Positions 62,077-64,000 of a DNA stretch of 64,000 nt are shown in pieces. The notes beneath the pieces are model-generated. The model was not told the DNA's origin and did not search any database. It saw nothing but the letters and a program-made list of their open reading frames with translations. This DNA is from Actinoalloteichus hoggarensis. GTDB taxonomy: Bacteria > Actinomycetota > Actinomycetes > Mycobacteriales > Pseudonocardiaceae. Position 1 is the first letter of the stretch, and every line of letters starts with the position of its first letter. The stretch covers positions 5,146,001-5,210,000 of the forward strand of contig NZ_CP022521.1 in NCBI RefSeq assembly GCF_002234535.1, read 5' to 3'. The translations under genes and the position numbers were made by a program.

Positions 62077-62382
62077 GTCGATCCTCTCGATACCGGGTGT
62101 CAGGTCGGTCGCGGGCCGGATGTCGTCGTCTCGGATGTCCGGCGGCGGCGGCGGTCTGCCGCGTCACCGGGCGGGCGACGGGCTTCTCGGGGCCGGGTTC
62201 ACGGTGTCGGTTTCACGGTCGGTCCGGGTGCACGGCGGCTCCGGGTCGGCTGGGCGGGCGTCTCGGGCGGCCTTCTCGACGGGCGTCTCGGGCAGGCCCC
62301 GCGGTGGCCGCGCCGCACCGCCCGTCGGGCTCGGGACTCGGTCACGCTCAGCACTCCCTTCGGACTCGGCACCCCGCCACGC
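62077..62382. other. 306-bp gap before GH42, no gene
   Basis: Between the end of the binding-protein gene and the start of GH42. A 13-bp direct repeat GGGCGTCTCGGGC occurs at 62256-62268 and 62281-62293. It may carry a secondary promoter for the two hydrolase genes. No clear operator palindrome. Confidence 0.35.
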
Positions 62383-63714
62383 TCAGTCGACGTCGAAGCC
62401 CTGATCGACGCCGTAGGACCTGAGCCCGTCCTCCCACCGGCCCAGGGCATCGGTCAGCGGCAGGTCGGAGACGTAGGCCTGGCCGACGGTGTCGTTGAAG
62501 ATCGAGTTCGCGTACGCCTGGTACGGCAGGTAGGACCAGTCGTCGGCCACGCCCGCCGCCGCGTCGGCGAAGACCTGGTTGGCCTGCTGACCGCCGAAGT
62601 ACGGCAGCTCGGTGGAGAGGAACTCCTCGGACTCCAGATCCGCGACGGTCGCCGGGAACGCCCCCGCGTCCAGGCGGGTGCCCACGCCCTCGCCGGTCGT
62701 CACGTAGTCGATGAAGGCGTAGGCGAGCAGCTTGTCGCCACTGGCGGTCGGCACGGCCAGTCCGCTGCCGCCGTTCTCCGCCTCGGCCGTCTCGCCCTCC
62801 GCCCACTGCGGCAGCGGCGCCACCCGCCACGCGCCCTCGCCGGAGGGGACCCCGGAGGACAAATTGGCGGGCATCCACGCCCCGGTGGCGAGGCTGGCGA
62901 TGCGACCGTCGGCCATGCCCTGGTACCACTCGTCGGTCCAGGACGTGATGGGCGAGAGCAGGTCCTCGTCGAGCAGCTGCTGCCAGATCTCGAGGTAACG
63001 AGTGGTGCCCTCGTCGGAGAAGTCGATTCCCACGCTCGTGCCGTCCACGCTGAACGGCCGCCCGCCCGCCTGCCAGACGAGGCTGGTCATCAGCCCGGCG
63101 TCGCCGTTGTCGCTGGTGATGTAGACGTCCGGGTCGGCGGCCTGCAGGGCCCGCGCCGCGTCGAGATACTCGTCCCAGGTGGTGGGCACCTCGATGCCGT
63201 GCTCGTCGAAGAGGTCCTGGTTGTAGAAGAAGGCCATCGGCCCGGAGTCCATCGGCAGCGCGTGGACTTCCCCGCCACCGGCCACCGCGTTCCACGGGCC
63301 GGGCGAGAACAGGTCTTCGAGCTCGCTCGCGCCGAAGCCGGACAGGTCCGACACCGCTCCGGAGACGGAGAACTGGCCGAGCGCGAAGTACTCGATCTGA
63401 GCGACGTCGGGACCGCCGCTGCCCGCCGAGTGCGCGTTCTGCAACGCCGAGTACTGGTCGTCGCCGGTGCCCACGTTGACGAGTTCGACCTCCACGGCGG
63501 GGTGCAGCTCCTGGAAGTCGGCGACCGTCTGCGCCAGGGTCGGCTCCCACGCCCAGACGGTGATCGAGCCGCCCTCCTCCAGCGCGGCGCGGATCTCCTC
63601 GGGCGAGGCCGAATCGGGGCTGTCCTCGCCGCCGGAGCCGCAGGCGGTCAGGCCGAGGGCGACGACGAGCGCGATTCCGATGCCGCGGGTGAGGCGGCGG
63701 GGCGTGGTGTTCAT
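62383..63714 (-). CDS. Carbohydrate ABC importer substrate-binding lipoprotein
   Basis: 443 residues from ATG 63714; a longer frame exists but the signal peptide starts here (MNTTPRRLTRGIGIALVVAL, lipobox LTAC with Cys about 25). Family-1 binding protein: GSITVWAWEPTLAQTVADFQELHPAVEVEL in outline, ALPMDSGPMAFFYNQDLFDEHGIEVPTTWDEY, ATGAWMPANLS and ELPYFGGQQANQVF. It lies between a permease (upstream) and GH42/GH30, so beta-1,6-galacto-oligosaccharides are the likely ligands. It differs from the Tat-type binding protein at 50790 by having a Sec-type signal. Confidence 0.92.
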   Translation of the reverse strand: MNTTPRRLTRGIGIALVVALGLTACGSGGEDSPDSASPEEIRAALEEGGSITVWAWEPTLAQTVADFQELHPAVEVELVNVGTGDDQYSALQNAHSAGSGGPDVAQIEYFALGQFSVSGAVSDLSGFGASELEDLFSPGPWNAVAGGGEVHALPMDSGPMAFFYNQDLFDEHGIEVPTTWDEYLDAARALQAADPDVYITSDNGDAGLMTSLVWQAGGRPFSVDGTSVGIDFSDEGTTRYLEIWQQLLDEDLLSPITSWTDEWYQGMADGRIASLATGAWMPANLSSGVPSGEGAWRVAPLPQWAEGETAEAENGGSGLAVPTASGDKLLAYAFIDYVTTGEGVGTRLDAGAFPATVADLESEEFLSTELPYFGGQQANQVFADAAAGVADDWSYLPYQAYANSIFNDTVGQAYVSDLPLTDALGRWEDGLRSYGVDQGFDVD

Positions 63715-63785
63715 GATCGACTCAGCTCGCTTCAACTGTCGGTGTCGAACGCGGACGAGGGCAGGCCTCGGGTCAGCGGGTGTGC

Positions 63786-64000
63786 TCACTCCTTGACGCT
63801 CCCCGCCGCCAGGCCCGACTGCCAGTAGCGCTGCAACAGCAGGAAGGCCGCGATCAACGGCAGGATGGTGATCAACGAGCCGGTGATCACGAGGTGGAAG
63901 ACCACCTCGCCGCCCGCCGTGGCCGCCTGGGCGTTCCAGGCGTTGAGGCCGAGGGTGAGCGGGAACCAGTCGGGGTCCCGGATCATGATCAACGGCAGGA
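63786..64000 (-). CDS. C-terminal part of a carbohydrate ABC permease (partial)
   Basis: The frame runs off the right edge of the window; the visible 70 residues are LPLIMIRDPDWFPLTLGLNAW, a last membrane helix (GEVVFHLVITGSLITILPLIAAFLLLQ) and the CUT1 tail RYWQSGLAAGSVKE. That is the end of a MalG-type permease. It precedes the binding-protein gene by 71 bp, an unusual order (permeases before binding protein). No in-window start: it begins beyond 64000. Confidence 0.9.
   Translation of the reverse strand, partial: LPLIMIRDPDWFPLTLGLNAWNAQAATAGGEVVFHLVITGSLITILPLIAAFLLLQRYWQSGLAAGSVKE

Noticed and set aside
1-64000. tRNA, rRNA, transposase, integrase or phage genes
   Set aside because: None of the usual motifs or conserved sequences were seen on either strand; a covariance-model search would be needed to exclude small RNAs.

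Overview
This is a high-GC (about 70% or more) actinomycete chromosome segment. The PPE-like type VII secretion cargo with a DUF3558 lipoprotein partner, the F420/FMN split-barrel oxidoreductase and carbohydrate ABC systems lacking their own ATPase all point to the Pseudonocardiaceae. That family assignment is an inference from gene content, not a measurement. No rRNA, tRNA, CRISPR array, insertion sequence or phage gene was recognised.

Layout. 1-3.8 kb: tail of a probable MerR regulator, a NarL-type two-component pair and a DUF418 membrane protein. 3.95-15.0 kb: the most interesting block. A divergent pair of tightly overlapped operons encodes an NMT1/SsuA-type ABC importer (minus strand) and eight genes on the plus strand: nucleoside phosphorylase, class 1B dihydroorotate dehydrogenase PyrD, IclR regulator, two degenerate phosphoribosyltransferase-like proteins, an M20 carbamoyl-amidohydrolase, PyrK and dihydroorotase. 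PyrB, CarAB and PyrF are absent and a ureidosuccinase-like enzyme is present. I therefore read it as an orotate/orotidine uptake and degradation system (orotate to dihydroorotate to carbamoyl-aspartate to aspartate) rather than pyrimidine biosynthesis.

15.4-18.0 kb: a lower-GC T7SS cassette (coiled-coil-like protein, DUF3558 lipoprotein, PPE/collagen-like protein) with a perfect 19-bp palindrome in front. 18.5-23.3 kb: a 1594-residue SF1 helicase fused to a Vsr/MTES_1575-like nuclease, a possible single-gene defence system. 23.5-32.97 kb: HxlR/SDR pair, multicopper oxidase, a three-gene membrane operon facing a secreted protein, a WGR-domain/beta-propeller fusion and a small hypothetical gene. 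About 1.1 kb without a credible gene follows.

34-45.8 kb: cytochrome P450 with TetR, serine hydrolase/LysR pair, SDRs (one a frameshifted pseudogene), TspO-like membrane protein, VOC protein, a TetR/alpha-beta hydrolase operon preceded by a perfect 13-bp-arm palindrome, and a split-barrel oxidoreductase.

46-64 kb: carbohydrate utilisation. A LacI regulator is followed by a heparinase II/III locus (DeoR-HTH/LacI hybrid regulator, heparinase, Tat lipoprotein binding protein, two permeases, 2-hydroxyacid dehydrogenase, DUF2264 hydrolase). Then comes a probable beta-1,6-galactan locus (GH30, GH42, binding protein and the end of a permease running off the window). Neither sugar transporter has an ATPase here, so a shared MsiK-type ATPase elsewhere is expected.
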